The translations under genes and the position numbers were made by a program. Below, piece after piece: positions 7,187 through 14,371 of a DNA stretch of 28,243 nt. The stretch is from a virus, in IMG/VR virus record IMGVR_UViG_3300009425_002843, positions 1 through 28,243 of that record. The stretch is one strand, 5' to 3'. Each line of letters begins with the position of its first letter. Position 1 is the stretch's first letter. Under the pieces are notes generated by a model. That model saw only the letters and a list, made by a program, of their open reading frames with translations. It ran no database searches and was not told the origin of the DNA.

Positions 7187-8227
7187 TTACCAACTCCTTG
7201 AGAGGATATGAGTTCTACTCTCGCTCAATCCTGATGTAGTCTGCCTCACAAATTGTGCTTTGGCTTGGAGTTCAGTAATTGTTCGAGCGCCTGAATAAGA
7301 CAACCCAGAGCGAATGCCCCTCTCAATGTCTTCCAACACTGCTGCCACAGGTCCGCGGTACGGGACGCGAGTAGCCACACCTTCGAAGGAAGAGTATTTG
7401 CCTCGCCACTCCACCTGTGCTTCTTTGCTAGCCATGCCGCGGTAGGACTTCCATTGTGTTCCATCAGGACTTCTCTGCAGGGGCCCGGGCGTTTCATCTG
7501 TGCCCGAGAGCAGAGAGCCGACCATTACTGCGTCGGCGCCGGCTGCCAAGGCTTTTACCATATCGCCAGAGTTTTTAATACCGCCGTCGGCGATGATCTT
7601 TACATCTCGGTCTGTCTTGGCGCACTCAAAGATTGTCTGTAAGCCGGGTAAACCGTGTCCGGTCTGGATTCGTGTGGAGCAAATAGAACCACCACCAATA
7701 TTGCAGCGCACACTATCTGCGCCCCAATCCGAGAGATCGTTGACTCCCTGAAGCGTTGCGACGTTCCCTGCCATGATATGCACGAAGTCACCAAACTGTC
7801 TTCGAAGCTCTTGGAGTGCGTCCTTCACCATCACATGATGACCGTGAGCGACATCAACACAGAAGAACCGGGTACCGGCATCAAACAACTGTTGTGCGCG
7901 GTCCATATAGTCGCCATTGACTCCAATTGCGGCGCCGATGACATTGTTCCGTTTCGTCTCTGGCTCTTCTTGTGCGTAAAACTGGGCTATCTGTTCACTC
8001 TGTGTTCTCGGTGTGTTATAGCGGTGTATCACTCCTGTTCCGCCGGCGATACTCATTGCCCGGGACATGTTCGTGCTCGTGATCGTATCCATCGGAGAAG
8101 CAATAATAGGAAGAGATAGCTTGAGGCTTTTACCTAAATCGGCACCAATATCAATCTCGGAACGCGAGTGAATGTTTGAGTATTGGGGTACCAGCAGCAC
8201 ATCATCATATGATAAAGCCCTGTTCAT
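7187..8227 (-). CDS. guaB: IMP dehydrogenase/GMP reductase-family enzyme lacking CBS domains
   Basis: TIM-barrel purine oxidoreductase of 346 aa. N-terminal LSYDDVLLVPQYS, SPMDTIT near residue 44, GGGSICSTR with catalytic Cys183, IADGGIKNSGD, and SYRGMASKEAQ are the expected landmarks. The C-terminal segment AKAQFVRQTTSGLSESRTH matches IMP dehydrogenases rather than GMP reductases. The two CBS domains of typical IMPDH (about 120 residues) are replaced by a short loop around residues 84-95, so adenine-nucleotide allostery through CBS should be absent. In the flap, the IMPDH Arg-Tyr pair appears as Lys-Tyr (RGKYSSF). It probably converts IMP to XMP and raises guanine nucleotide supply during infection; GMP reductase activity cannot be excluded. 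The gene overlaps its upstream neighbour by 4 nt. Confidence 0.9.
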   Translation of the reverse strand: MNRALSYDDVLLVPQYSNIHSRSEIDIGADLGKSLKLSLPIIASPMDTITSTNMSRAMSIAGGTGVIHRYNTPRTQSEQIAQFYAQEEPETKRNNVIGAAIGVNGDYMDRAQQLFDAGTRFFCVDVAHGHHVMVKDALQELRRQFGDFVHIMAGNVATLQGVNDLSDWGADSVRCNIGGGSICSTRIQTGHGLPGLQTIFECAKTDRDVKIIADGGIKNSGDMVKALAAGADAVMVGSLLSGTDETPGPLQRSPDGTQWKSYRGMASKEAQVEWRGKYSSFEGVATRVPYRGPVAAVLEDIERGIRSGLSYSGARTITELQAKAQFVRQTTSGLSESRTHILSRSW

Positions 8228-8559
8228 TTCTCTGCCTTTTTCTTCTTGGCCTTTTGCGATTTACGGAAGGTTGGAGATCTTACAGCCAAGTCCTTTTCGG
8301 TGATAGGAGGCGCATCTGGCGGCGGAGTGGGGGCGGCTACCTCCGGAAGTGGGGCGTAGGTATTCGTCATCACTCTGTGGGTGTGTTCCGCAACAGCCAT
8401 GGCTTTCGCGTGTTCTACGACGTCGTTAAAGTAAACCTCGTCTTTAATAGAAGAAAGCGGACTCTCTAAATAAGCATCGATGATCGTTTTGTGTTCTAAA
8501 ACCTCTGCGCGTAACCTCATCAAAGCTACTTCTACGAATTTCTGTCTTGTTATACTCAT
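8224..8559 (-). CDS. Hypothetical protein, 111 aa
   Basis: Not recognised. Residues 1-60 are predicted helical, with a His/Ala-rich segment (VVEHAKAMAVAEHTHRVM). A proline-rich linker (APTPPPDAPP) follows near residue 77, then a strongly basic C-terminus (KSQKAKKKKAEK) that could bind nucleic acid. Its stop overlaps the IMPDH start (ATGA), so expression is coupled. No membrane segment or catalytic motif is visible. Confidence 0.75.
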   Translation of the reverse strand: MSITRQKFVEVALMRLRAEVLEHKTIIDAYLESPLSSIKDEVYFNDVVEHAKAMAVAEHTHRVMTNTYAPLPEVAAPTPPPDAPPITEKDLAVRSPTFRKSQKAKKKKAEK

Positions 8560-8562
8560 ATA

Positions 8563-8808
8563 TTATTCCTTATTAGTCTCTGGGTGTTTTATGTCAGACT
8601 CTTGGCTTTCTAACCTTCTCTGCTTCTTGCAGTCAAAATCCATACAAATCCTGTTCTTGTCATTCTTTGTCCCACTCAACCACCAGTTCCAATGTCCACA
8701 TTCAAGTCTATGAGGGTGAGTTCTGGTTTTAGGTTCTATAAACCTGGAGTTATCGGGTGGCTCCTTCCTTGTAGGAGACGTCGTAATTGCTTCATCGGGA
8801 TCTGCCAT
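8563..8808 (-). CDS. Small putative zinc-binding protein, 81 aa
   Basis: A polar, unstructured-looking N-terminus and C-terminus flank a central HRLECGHWNWWLSGTKND....CMDFDCKK. The spacing of H-x3-C-x-H and C-x4-C suggests one metal site. The start overlaps the hydroxylase-like gene's stop by one base (TGATG), and the frame lies between two well-supported genes on the same strand. I therefore call it real in preference to the opposing plus-strand frame. Function unknown. Confidence 0.7.
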   Translation of the reverse strand: MADPDEAITTSPTRKEPPDNSRFIEPKTRTHPHRLECGHWNWWLSGTKNDKNRICMDFDCKKQRRLESQESDIKHPETNKE

Positions 8809-9293
8809 CAGGTAATATCTCCCTGTTCATCTGACTTCTCTCGAAAGTGTTGTCGGGTACCGAAAACCCAGTCGAACCAAGGACGAGTGATACACCAGTT
8901 CATATCTTGATTCGGGCCCATGTGGTGATCAAAGTGCCATGGCATGTTCTTCTTACACCATTCCAAATCCTTGTGGGCCTTGCGGTGTTTGAAGTAATAG
9001 TTGAGCGCACAATATACAAGCGTGCAGTAAAAGATTTTGGACAGATATAGAAAAGGAAGGTTGAGTGTTAAGACTCCTGCCAGTGCTAAAACCTCTAAAC
9101 CATAAAGCTCATTGTCGTGATTGAAATTCTTTCTGCAATTACGATGATGAGTTGTCCAATGGAAAGAAAAGAACGATTTGTTAGTCTTTGCTGCTTTACT
9201 ATGTAAAACGTGCTTGTGAAGCATCCACTCTCCGAAGTTCGCATATAATAATCCCGCCATAATTGTCAACAAGTATCCCAACATTACCACCAA
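8808..9293 (-). CDS. Fatty acid hydroxylase/sterol desaturase-superfamily membrane protein, 161 aa
   Basis: The histidine clusters of the di-iron fatty acid hydroxylase superfamily are all present: H26..H31 (HKHVLH), H45WTTHH50, H103..H107 (HRKAH) and H120..HH124 (HFDHH). Hydrophobic segments at about residues 4-20 and 62-98 would place the diiron site at the membrane face. The protein is shorter than bacterial hydroxylases (about 200-300 aa) but has the core. Similar genes are known in marine cyanophages as candidate auxiliary metabolic genes. The likely reaction is O2-dependent hydroxylation or desaturation of a lipid or carotenoid; the substrate is unknown. It overlaps the neighbouring genes at both ends. 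Confidence 0.85.
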   Translation of the reverse strand: MVVMLGYLLTIMAGLLYANFGEWMLHKHVLHSKAAKTNKSFFSFHWTTHHRNCRKNFNHDNELYGLEVLALAGVLTLNLPFLYLSKIFYCTLVYCALNYYFKHRKAHKDLEWCKKNMPWHFDHHMGPNQDMNWCITRPWFDWVFGTRQHFREKSDEQGDIT

Positions 9294-9742
9294 TCAGGCT
9301 TGTTCTGCTTCCAGTTAGCAATGTAAGCCTTCTCACCGTGGTAGTAGTCTCGGTAAGATGTTACAGCGCACTCGGACAAGTATTGGGTTGGCATGGCTTG
9401 AGCGTGAGGTGTGAGGGCGCCCTGTGGTATTAGATTTGATTGAGTATCACACCACTCGATGACATCTTGAGACTTATGTCGTCTACCATAGCGTGAAGTA
9501 TATTCCTCACAAAGCGCAATGCCGTGAGTGACGAGCCATTTGAAGTTAGCGCGAGTGTCTCCTGTCCACAAGGTACACGGATGGTTCTTGTGTGCTTGGC
9601 GATAGGGAGAGTCGGTGCTGCCATAGCGGATGAGCGCAGAGCACAACATTTGTGCAGACTCTAACGGCATCTTGATTACGTGCTTGTCTACTTGTTGTTG
9701 AGCGGCTGTCACTGGATTGTTGTCTAATACGAAGATGTTCAT
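9284..9742 (-). CDS. Conserved phage protein of unknown function, 152 aa
   Basis: The pattern MNIFVLDNNPVTAAQQQVDKHVIKMPLESAQML, THKNHPCTLW-like (AHKNHPCTLWTGD), NFKWL..HGIALCEEY, SRYGRRHKS, LTPHAQAMP and ANWKQNKPDWW is highly conserved in a protein family I recognise from T4-like and other phages, without a settled function. Conserved D-K-H, H-K-N-H-P-C and K-S residues look like an active site, perhaps for nucleotide or DNA chemistry. No membrane segment. Its 3' end overlaps the hydroxylase-like gene by 10 nt. It is the first gene of the unit ending at the 5825 terminator. Confidence 0.85.
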   Translation of the reverse strand: MNIFVLDNNPVTAAQQQVDKHVIKMPLESAQMLCSALIRYGSTDSPYRQAHKNHPCTLWTGDTRANFKWLVTHGIALCEEYTSRYGRRHKSQDVIEWCDTQSNLIPQGALTPHAQAMPTQYLSECAVTSYRDYYHGEKAYIANWKQNKPDWW

Positions 9743-9765
9743 GTTACCCTTTTGTTTATATTATA

Positions 9766-9793
9766 TTATAGCATAATTTTCATATGATATAAA
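9766..9793 (-). promoter_or_regulatory. Possible AT-rich promoter before the 9284-9742 gene
   Basis: The 57-bp gap contains two overlapping TATAAT hexamers on the minus strand (9766-9771 and 9761-9766). For the first, TTTATA (4 of 6 matches) lies 16 bp upstream at 9788-9793. The -35 is weak, so this is less certain than the other promoters here. Confidence 0.45.
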
Positions 9794-9799
9794 GCTTTT

Positions 9800-10033
9800 T
9801 TATGCTGCGTGGACGATTGCAACATTTGTTTCGTAAGTTATACAATAGCCATTAGATTCTGGTTTGCTAGGCGAGTTTGTCCAATGAACCCACCACCTCA
9901 TATGTTCGTCTGGGTCATTTCTCATTCCCCATGTATCTATTTTACCTGTCTTGGCGATGACCAGCCCCACTCCATAGTCATGCCACCGTGCCTTGTGTTT
10001 CACAAGATCTCCAGATTTGAGACATTCGCTCAT
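9800..10033 (-). CDS. Small SH3-like phage protein, 77 aa
   Basis: The pattern SGDLVKHKARWHDYGVGLVIAKTGKID...WGMRND...MRWWVHWTN followed by YETNVAIVHAA fits a small beta-barrel of the SH3-like type ('GDLV.h......G.GlV.......v.W'). Such proteins are common in phages and mostly uncharacterised. It starts inside the upstream gene's stop (ATGA). It is probably the last gene of the operon that begins at 13599. Confidence 0.75.
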   Translation of the reverse strand: MSECLKSGDLVKHKARWHDYGVGLVIAKTGKIDTWGMRNDPDEHMRWWVHWTNSPSKPESNGYCITYETNVAIVHAA

Positions 10034-10260
10034 CGGGTTGATACCAGGCCGGCTTCTGCTAATATTTCATTAACTTCGCTTAAACATTTCGATAGGGCGT
10101 GGCGGCCTTCCTTGCTATTACATAAAGACATATTTATTAGTGCCATTGAGTGTTCTCTCAATTGGTTGAGTCTCATAGCTTTTTCGTCGCCGAGTTCTTC
10201 TCTGACTCTCTCTACTTCATTCATAACAGTTTCTCTTGTGCCTTGTTTTCTATTTCCCAT
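10030..10260 (-). CDS. Hypothetical helical protein, 76 aa
   Basis: Short, charged, all-helical protein: residues 8-35 are an amphipathic helix rich in Glu/Arg, and residues 40-70 form another. I recognise no family. It is coupled to the SH3-like gene by a 4-nt overlap. The 51-bp gap upstream (10261-10311) shows no clear promoter, so it is probably read with the thioredoxin-like gene. Confidence 0.7.
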   Translation of the reverse strand: MGNRKQGTRETVMNEVERVREELGDEKAMRLNQLREHSMALINMSLCNSKEGRHALSKCLSEVNEILAEAGLVSTR

Positions 10261-10311
10261 TTTGCTCTATAAACTCGGTTGGTTTCGTTCTTTTTGGATC
10301 GCGGTCTCTCA

Positions 10312-10677
10312 CTATTTTCCTCGCTGGATAAAGTCTTTAATATCTCCCGAGTGATACCATGTATTCTCGTGGGGAGGATCGGGATCTCCTAAAATTCTCA
10401 CGCGAGATTTTATAAGCCCAGTCTTTACACTGGCAATCGTCGGGACTCCGTTTATTTTAATAAGGGAATCTAGATTGTTGGCGTCATCTACATTAAATGC
10501 AAAGAAATGTACCGAATCTTCTTCGTTCGAGTTGGCCAATTCCACATAGTGATCGTGTAATGCCGAACAATACTCACATTTATTAGAGTAAAACTTTATA
10601 ACACAAAGAGCTTCTTGGTCGATATGCCCCCTGATCAGTTTTTTTAAGGCCTTCTCGGAGATCCTATTAACTGACAT
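10312..10677 (-). CDS. Thioredoxin-like protein, 121 aa
   Basis: The active-site segment VIKFYSNKCEYCSAL places a CxxC redox motif at residues 34-37 at the start of the first long helix, and NGVPTIAS supplies the cis-proline that faces it. AFNVDDANNLDSLIKI is the expected strand-helix. The C-terminal ~35 residues diverge, with Asp/Pro/His-rich DPDPPHENTWYHSG. It probably acts as a small dithiol reductant or disulfide-exchange protein. A class II RNR is encoded elsewhere in the window and needs a dithiol donor, so this is a candidate partner. The start overlaps the preceding gene by 11 nt. Confidence 0.85.
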   Translation of the reverse strand: MSVNRISEKALKKLIRGHIDQEALCVIKFYSNKCEYCSALHDHYVELANSNEEDSVHFFAFNVDDANNLDSLIKINGVPTIASVKTGLIKSRVRILGDPDPPHENTWYHSGDIKDFIQRGK

Positions 10678-10858
10678 TGGTTAAACTTTCCAGACGCTTG
10701 CGCTCTTTTTGGGCGCCGAGCGAATCGCCTAGGCGGCGATCTAAAACGTTGATTTGTTGTGCCGGAGTGCGCTTGTTGCGCTCCTCTTGGCGAGCAGCCG
10801 CGCGTTGTCGTAACTCATCGCGTTGAATTCGGCTTCTATTGATTCTTCGTTGTCCCAT
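10667..10858 (-). CDS. Small basic protein, 63 aa
   Basis: Very Arg/Gln-rich (MGQRRINRSRIQRDELRQRAA) with net positive charge and no hydrophobic core. It is predicted to be a helix or coiled coil, perhaps nucleic-acid binding. It overlaps the zinc-ribbon gene by 23 nt and the thioredoxin-like gene by 11 nt, and fits the operon's direction and spacing. Not recognised; small size keeps confidence moderate. Confidence 0.65.
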   Translation of the reverse strand: MGQRRINRSRIQRDELRQRAAARQEERNKRTPAQQINVLDRRLGDSLGAQKERKRLESLTNVS

Positions 10859-11099
10859 CTAACACCTCCTGTGTTTTTTTAATGCAATTTGGGCAAAATA
10901 ATGTAACTGATTCTTTCTCTTCTCGAACCACTACCTTCCAAGAAAAGACCATCTCTCGGTCGGACTTATCGAAAGGCGCGGAACAGGCAGAACAACTTTC
11001 TGGTAAGTGTCCAAACATCATTAGTTTGTCTTCCATCGCTTGCTGACTATCGTGCTGCCGGCGTTTTGAGTCGACTGTTCTGCGCTGTTTCCGGTTCAT
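10836..11099 (-). CDS. Zinc-ribbon protein, 87 aa
   Basis: A basic MNRKQRR start is followed by CSACSAPFDKSDREMVFSW and a second knuckle FCPNCIKK, giving a CxxC...CxxC zinc ribbon (residues about 36-39 and 69-72) with strands between. I recognise this 'MNRKQRR ... CxxC ... CPxC' type from marine phages; its function is not established. The start overlaps the stop of the Dam-like methyltransferase by 4 nt. Possibly a nucleic-acid or polymerase-binding adaptor. Confidence 0.8.
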   Translation of the reverse strand: MNRKQRRTVDSKRRQHDSQQAMEDKLMMFGHLPESCSACSAPFDKSDREMVFSWKVVVREEKESVTLFCPNCIKKTQEVLDGTTKNQ

Positions 11100-11581
11100 C
11101 GTGCGAGGGCGCCCATCGCGGGGGTGGCGGTCGATCCTGTAGCCGGCTTTGTAAACACAACTACGGCAGACGGGAAAGGGGCGCAGTTTGTGCTATCGCC
11201 AAACTTTAATCTTCCCTTGATAAAGAAAACCGATTCTGCTTTCATCACATAGTCATGCCAATACTTTGTGTCGGTGCGCGCTGGAATTAACATCACTACC
11301 TTAGTATCCCAGTCTTGTCCCTCTTCATAACCTTTCTTGATCCACTCCTCGATGCCGCGGCCGTACGGAGGGTTGACAAAAACCGTGTGCCCTTTCCAGT
11401 CTTTACTTAGCCCATTTTCGGCTTCTGTATAGAAGTTGGTACACTTGGTATTGTGCGTATTCGCGCAGGGATCTAAATCAAAAGGTCCAAATCTCCAATT
11501 TAGTTTGTCGAAAAATTCTTGGGGTGTCGACCACTGTCCGGTTTTACTTGAAAACATGGTAGCTTGAGTTGCTTTGTTCAT
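11096..11581 (-). CDS. Phage DNA N6-adenine methyltransferase (Dam-like)
   Basis: FSSKTGQWSTPQEFFDKLNWRFGPFDLDPCA at the N-terminus and NPPYGRGIEEW (catalytic NPPY at residues 70-73) are diagnostic of the phage 'DNA N-6-adenine-methyltransferase' family. Residues 90-115 (VVMLIPARTDTKYWHDYV) and 120-130 (FIKGRLKFGD) complete the fold. It transfers a methyl group from SAM to adenine; the target site cannot be read from the sequence. The start abuts the stop of the next methyltransferase (TAG-ATG). The last ~12 residues are a low-complexity Thr/Ala/Gly tail. Confidence 0.93.
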   Translation of the reverse strand: MNKATQATMFSSKTGQWSTPQEFFDKLNWRFGPFDLDPCANTHNTKCTNFYTEAENGLSKDWKGHTVFVNPPYGRGIEEWIKKGYEEGQDWDTKVVMLIPARTDTKYWHDYVMKAESVFFIKGRLKFGDSTNCAPFPSAVVVFTKPATGSTATPAMGALAR

Positions 11582-12310
11582 CTAATTTTCCTTTAGTTCT
11601 TTGATTCGATGATTGGTTATGGAAACATATTTGGGTTCTAATTCAATACCAACGTAATGGCGACTACTCTTTATGGCTGCCAGTGCTGTTGTGCCGGCAC
11701 CAATACATGAGTCCAAAATAATATCGCCTTCGTTGGAGTAAGTTTCGATTAAATATTTAAATAATTCAATTGGCTTTTGAGTAGGGTGGTGCACTTTGCC
11801 TTCCGATTCAGCTGTCTTAAAGTATATTACTGTTCTTGGATATCGTAATCCCGTCTCGTTCTTCACCAAAGTAGATACTTGAGAGCCATAGACCTCGGTA
11901 GGGCGATGGGCGCGTCCTTTGTTGTAGGGATCTCCTTGGCGCATACGCGGATTATATACAGGCGGCTTACGATAAAATATACAGACGTCTTCATGCGCCC
12001 TCATAGGCATACGCTTTGCATTCAAATAACCTGTCGCTTTCGATTTCTCCCAAACCCATGTGTATTTAAAATTTTTAATATTAGAGTTTATAAGCTGACT
12101 TGTAAAAGGCTGTGAAGCTGTGAAAATCATCGGCGCGTTTAACTTACATACTCGATTATATTCAGCCCACAGAGGTTCAAAGGGTATAATAGTGTCCCAC
12201 TTGCATTGAGTTGTGCCATATGGTAAATCACAGAGTACCATATCAATCGACTTGTCTGGAAGCTCCTTTAGACGTTCTAGACAGTCCCCAGTTAAAATCT
12301 CATCAATCAC
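11582..12310 (-). CDS. Beta-class N4/N6 DNA methyltransferase
   Basis: Catalytic motif IV DLPYG is at residues 28-32 near the N-terminus. The SAM-binding motif, SCIGAGTTALAA, is near residue 206. That IV-before-I order is typical of beta-class N6/N4 methyltransferases. HHPTQKPIELFKYLI precedes it as motif X. The start is GTG, preceded by AGAGGA 8 nt upstream, within the 3' end of the nuclease-like gene (8-nt overlap). It methylates adenine-N6 or cytosine-N4 at an unknown site. Its neighbour at 12303-12890 looks like a PD-(D/E)XK nuclease, so it may protect phage DNA from that enzyme. Confidence 0.93.
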   Translation of the reverse strand: MIDEILTGDCLERLKELPDKSIDMVLCDLPYGTTQCKWDTIIPFEPLWAEYNRVCKLNAPMIFTASQPFTSQLINSNIKNFKYTWVWEKSKATGYLNAKRMPMRAHEDVCIFYRKPPVYNPRMRQGDPYNKGRAHRPTEVYGSQVSTLVKNETGLRYPRTVIYFKTAESEGKVHHPTQKPIELFKYLIETYSNEGDIILDSCIGAGTTALAAIKSSRHYVGIELEPKYVSITNHRIKELKEN

Positions 12311-12890
12311 TTTTCATGTCCTCTAAAAATGAAAGTTGTTCCTGTATTAATTCTTCGTTCAAAGTGAAACAATTCTCCTCATTAGCATAATACTTTCGCC
12401 GGCCTACACGGCCATGATCACATACGGGAAGGTAGGTAAACTTTGTTTTTAAGTAATGCCGGATGTCCTCGCGGTATAATACACATTGGCGTTCGAACAC
12501 TTCCGAAAAGTTATTCATCTTGGTGGGGCAGCTTAAAACAAAATGTGGAGGCTCTTTGTTTTCAGCTATACAATGCGCAACCACATTGGCGCAACTACTA
12601 ATCGCGCGCTGTAAGAAGCACGAATCTACATAATGCCCCTTTGCTTCTTCGACGATAAAGATTTCACCGTCACGTTCGATTGCCAAGTCTGCATCATAGC
12701 CGCCAATAGTCTTGCGATCTTTATCTTCAACCACGTTAAAACCGTGCTGCTTGTAGATAGTACTTCTGAACGCCTCATATTCTTCTCCTACGATATCTTT
12801 TGCGGCTTTTTCAGAATCTAGGCGCCAGCGCTTGTATACAGATTTGTAAAAATCCTTCTCAAAATGCTCAATATAAACTCGACTATCCAT
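12303..12890 (-). CDS. PD-(D/E)XK nuclease-like protein, possible restriction endonuclease
   Basis: The core GEEYEAFRSTIYKQHGFNVV (residues 35-54), then GGYDADLAIERDGEIFIVEEAKG (63-85), fits a PD-(D/E)XK nuclease: a helix with a conserved Glu, an Asp (D66 or D68) at the end of a strand, and E82-x-K84 on the next strand. The flanks are unrecognised, as usual for restriction enzymes. The gene overlaps the beta-class methyltransferase by 8 nt and the dUTPase by one base. A nuclease gene fused by overlap to a methyltransferase gene is the standard type II restriction-modification layout. Alternatively it could be a recombination or degradation nuclease acting on host DNA. Specificity and activity are inferred, not shown. 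Confidence 0.65.
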   Translation of the reverse strand: MDSRVYIEHFEKDFYKSVYKRWRLDSEKAAKDIVGEEYEAFRSTIYKQHGFNVVEDKDRKTIGGYDADLAIERDGEIFIVEEAKGHYVDSCFLQRAISSCANVVAHCIAENKEPPHFVLSCPTKMNNFSEVFERQCVLYREDIRHYLKTKFTYLPVCDHGRVGRRKYYANEENCFTLNEELIQEQLSFLEDMKSD

Positions 12891-13351
12891 TATCGATCGG
12901 TACTCCCTAAAGACCCGTGTCCGCGATCACTAATCGTCATTGGATAATCATATAGATTGCCCTCGGTGCGTTCAATCGCACGGAAATGAACGACAGGAAT
13001 CAGTACGACTTGCGCGATCTTCATGCCGGCAGTGATGAACTGTGGTTCTAAACCAATGTTGTGAAGATTGACGAACACTTCTCCGTCATACCCGCTGTCC
13101 ACTACACAGGCTCCTACAAGAAGATGTAGCTTTGCGGCGTTCCCTGAACGATTTTTTACTTCAAGCATATAGCCATGTGGGATCCCAAACTTCAAGCCGG
13201 TCGGCAGAACCACCGATTCACCAGACCTTAACCACCGTCCTGCAGCGTTTTTTTCTTCCGGGCAGTAAAATAAATCAAGCCCAGCGTCAGATGGGTTCGC
13301 GCGGTCGGGTGTCCGTGCCTTTGCACGAGTCTTTGAAAATTCAAGAATCAC
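12890..13351 (-). CDS. dut: dUTPase
   Basis: Trimeric-type dUTP diphosphatase of 153 aa with all five motifs in order: DAGLDLF (residues 22-28), VKNRSGNA with the substrate-contacting Ser, ACVVDSGYDGEVFV, AQVVLIPV and RGHGSLGSTD at the C-terminus. It hydrolyses dUTP to dUMP and PPi, keeping uracil out of phage DNA and feeding thymidylate synthesis. The start codon is GTG, overlapping the upstream stop as GTGA. Its 3' end shares one base with the nuclease-like gene (TAATG). Confidence 0.97.
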   Translation of the reverse strand: MILEFSKTRAKARTPDRANPSDAGLDLFYCPEEKNAAGRWLRSGESVVLPTGLKFGIPHGYMLEVKNRSGNAAKLHLLVGACVVDSGYDGEVFVNLHNIGLEPQFITAGMKIAQVVLIPVVHFRAIERTEGNLYDYPMTISDRGHGSLGSTDR

Positions 13352-13599
13352 TGATTTTCTCCATTTGTAAGAAGGTTGTAGTTATCTACCACCTCGTCGA
13401 TGTTAATTTTTCCCTTAAACAAGCGGTAAGCCTTTACTGCTGCTCGAATCTCATCAGTGTCGAGCCAACTGTTTTCGCGATACTCGGATCGCAGTTCTTG
13501 GCGCTGCTCCTTGTACGGCGCCATGGCCTCTTCAATCGCTGCTAGCGATCTAATGTATTCCTTAACGTACTTCTGTTTCTCTTTTAGTGTGTTGGCCAC
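13348..13599 (-). CDS. Small coiled-coil protein, 83 aa (GapR-like layout)
   Basis: Residues 1-40 form one long charged helix (YVKEYIRSLAAIEEAMAPYKEQRQEL), followed by ..ENSWLDTDEIRAAVKAYRLFKGKINIDEVVD. The layout (long helix, short loop, 'D...I...V..YRL.K' helix) resembles small GapR/DUF2312-type DNA-binding proteins, but identity is low, so this is only a suggestion. It is the first gene after a near-consensus promoter, with GGAGGG 8 nt upstream of its ATG, so it should be well expressed. Confidence 0.75.
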   Translation of the reverse strand: MANTLKEKQKYVKEYIRSLAAIEEAMAPYKEQRQELRSEYRENSWLDTDEIRAAVKAYRLFKGKINIDEVVDNYNLLTNGENQ

Positions 13600-13624
13600 A
13601 AGCCCTCCTTATTGGTTCATTCTT

Positions 13625-13653
13625 ATTATAGCTAAGTTAGGACTGAAAGTCAA
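13625..13653 (-). promoter_or_regulatory. Sigma70-type promoter of the dUTPase/methyltransferase operon
   Basis: TTGACT (13648-13653, 5 of 6) and TATAAT (13625-13630, perfect) are separated by 17 bp on the minus strand. The -35 overlaps the last codons of the J-domain gene. The first gene of the operon starts 26 bp beyond the -10. Confidence 0.88.
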
Positions 13654-14357
13654 GTGTTTTTTTGAGGAACTTCAAAACCAAATAATTGTTGGAGGAAACT
13701 GCGAATCAGATTGTCTCGCCTATCATCGGAATCACAATCATAAAAGAGATAGTTATATGTTTGCGTAGCTTTTTGAATTGAGTTTCTCAATCTTTTCTGC
13801 TCTGTTTCCATCCAGCTTATTTGTTCATTATAATTCTTTGGCAACTCAATGTCAAGTTCTTCTGCCATTTCTAGTAATTTAAAGTACTGTTGCTTGTCTA
13901 GCGCCTGCTTTGCCTCTTTGAACGCTTCCTCAAACAAGTCTCTAGTGAAGTCGTCGCGGGCTTTGTCGGGATGAACATGGGTCGCTATAGCCTTAAATAG
14001 TCGTGTGAATGTCTCATGCATCTCCTTGTCGATAGCAACTTCCCCTTCTTCACCAACAGATCCTTGAAATTTGATGACTGCGGTTTCTTCGACTGGTGAT
14101 GCTTTTTGTTCTTCTATCTGTTCATCAGAAAGTTGTCCTAGGTTTTTCTCGACCCCATACATCTCTCTTACTCTTTCGGCATGTTTAGCATTTAGCTCTG
14201 CGATGTCGATGCCGTGTTCGGCGCAGAACTTCTCATAGTATTCTTGAAATTCTGGACCAGAGGATTTAGCCACTTCACATATTATAGTATGCTCTTCGTG
14301 GAGAAAACGAAGCCCGTTAAGCGATCGTTTCCATCGAAATTGAGTAGAGGTAGGCAT
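13650..14357 (-). CDS. J-domain-containing phage protein, 235 aa
   Basis: Residues 116-160 read TFTRLFKAIATHVHPDKARDD....LFEEAFKEAKQAL, which is helix II, the HPDK loop (H129-P-D-K132) and helix III of a DnaJ J-domain. Unlike classic DnaJ, this domain is central rather than N-terminal, with a ~110-residue charged region before it and a ~75-residue helical region after it (WMETEQKRLRNSIQKA). There is no Gly/Phe region or zinc domain. It probably recruits or stimulates the host DnaK ATPase for a specific phage client. It shares the transcription unit of DnaE and a ClpP-like protease. Confidence 0.85.
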   Translation of the reverse strand: MPTSTQFRWKRSLNGLRFLHEEHTIICEVAKSSGPEFQEYYEKFCAEHGIDIAELNAKHAERVREMYGVEKNLGQLSDEQIEEQKASPVEETAVIKFQGSVGEEGEVAIDKEMHETFTRLFKAIATHVHPDKARDDFTRDLFEEAFKEAKQALDKQQYFKLLEMAEELDIELPKNYNEQISWMETEQKRLRNSIQKATQTYNYLFYDCDSDDRRDNLIRSFLQQLFGFEVPQKNT

Positions 14358-14371
14358 ACCATAAGTAGTAT

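Noticed and set aside
8692-8910. Plus-strand frame overlapping the 81-aa zinc-site protein
   Set aside because: The minus-strand frame fits the operon by a one-base TGATG overlap and has a coherent Cys/His motif; the plus frame crosses two minus-strand genes.
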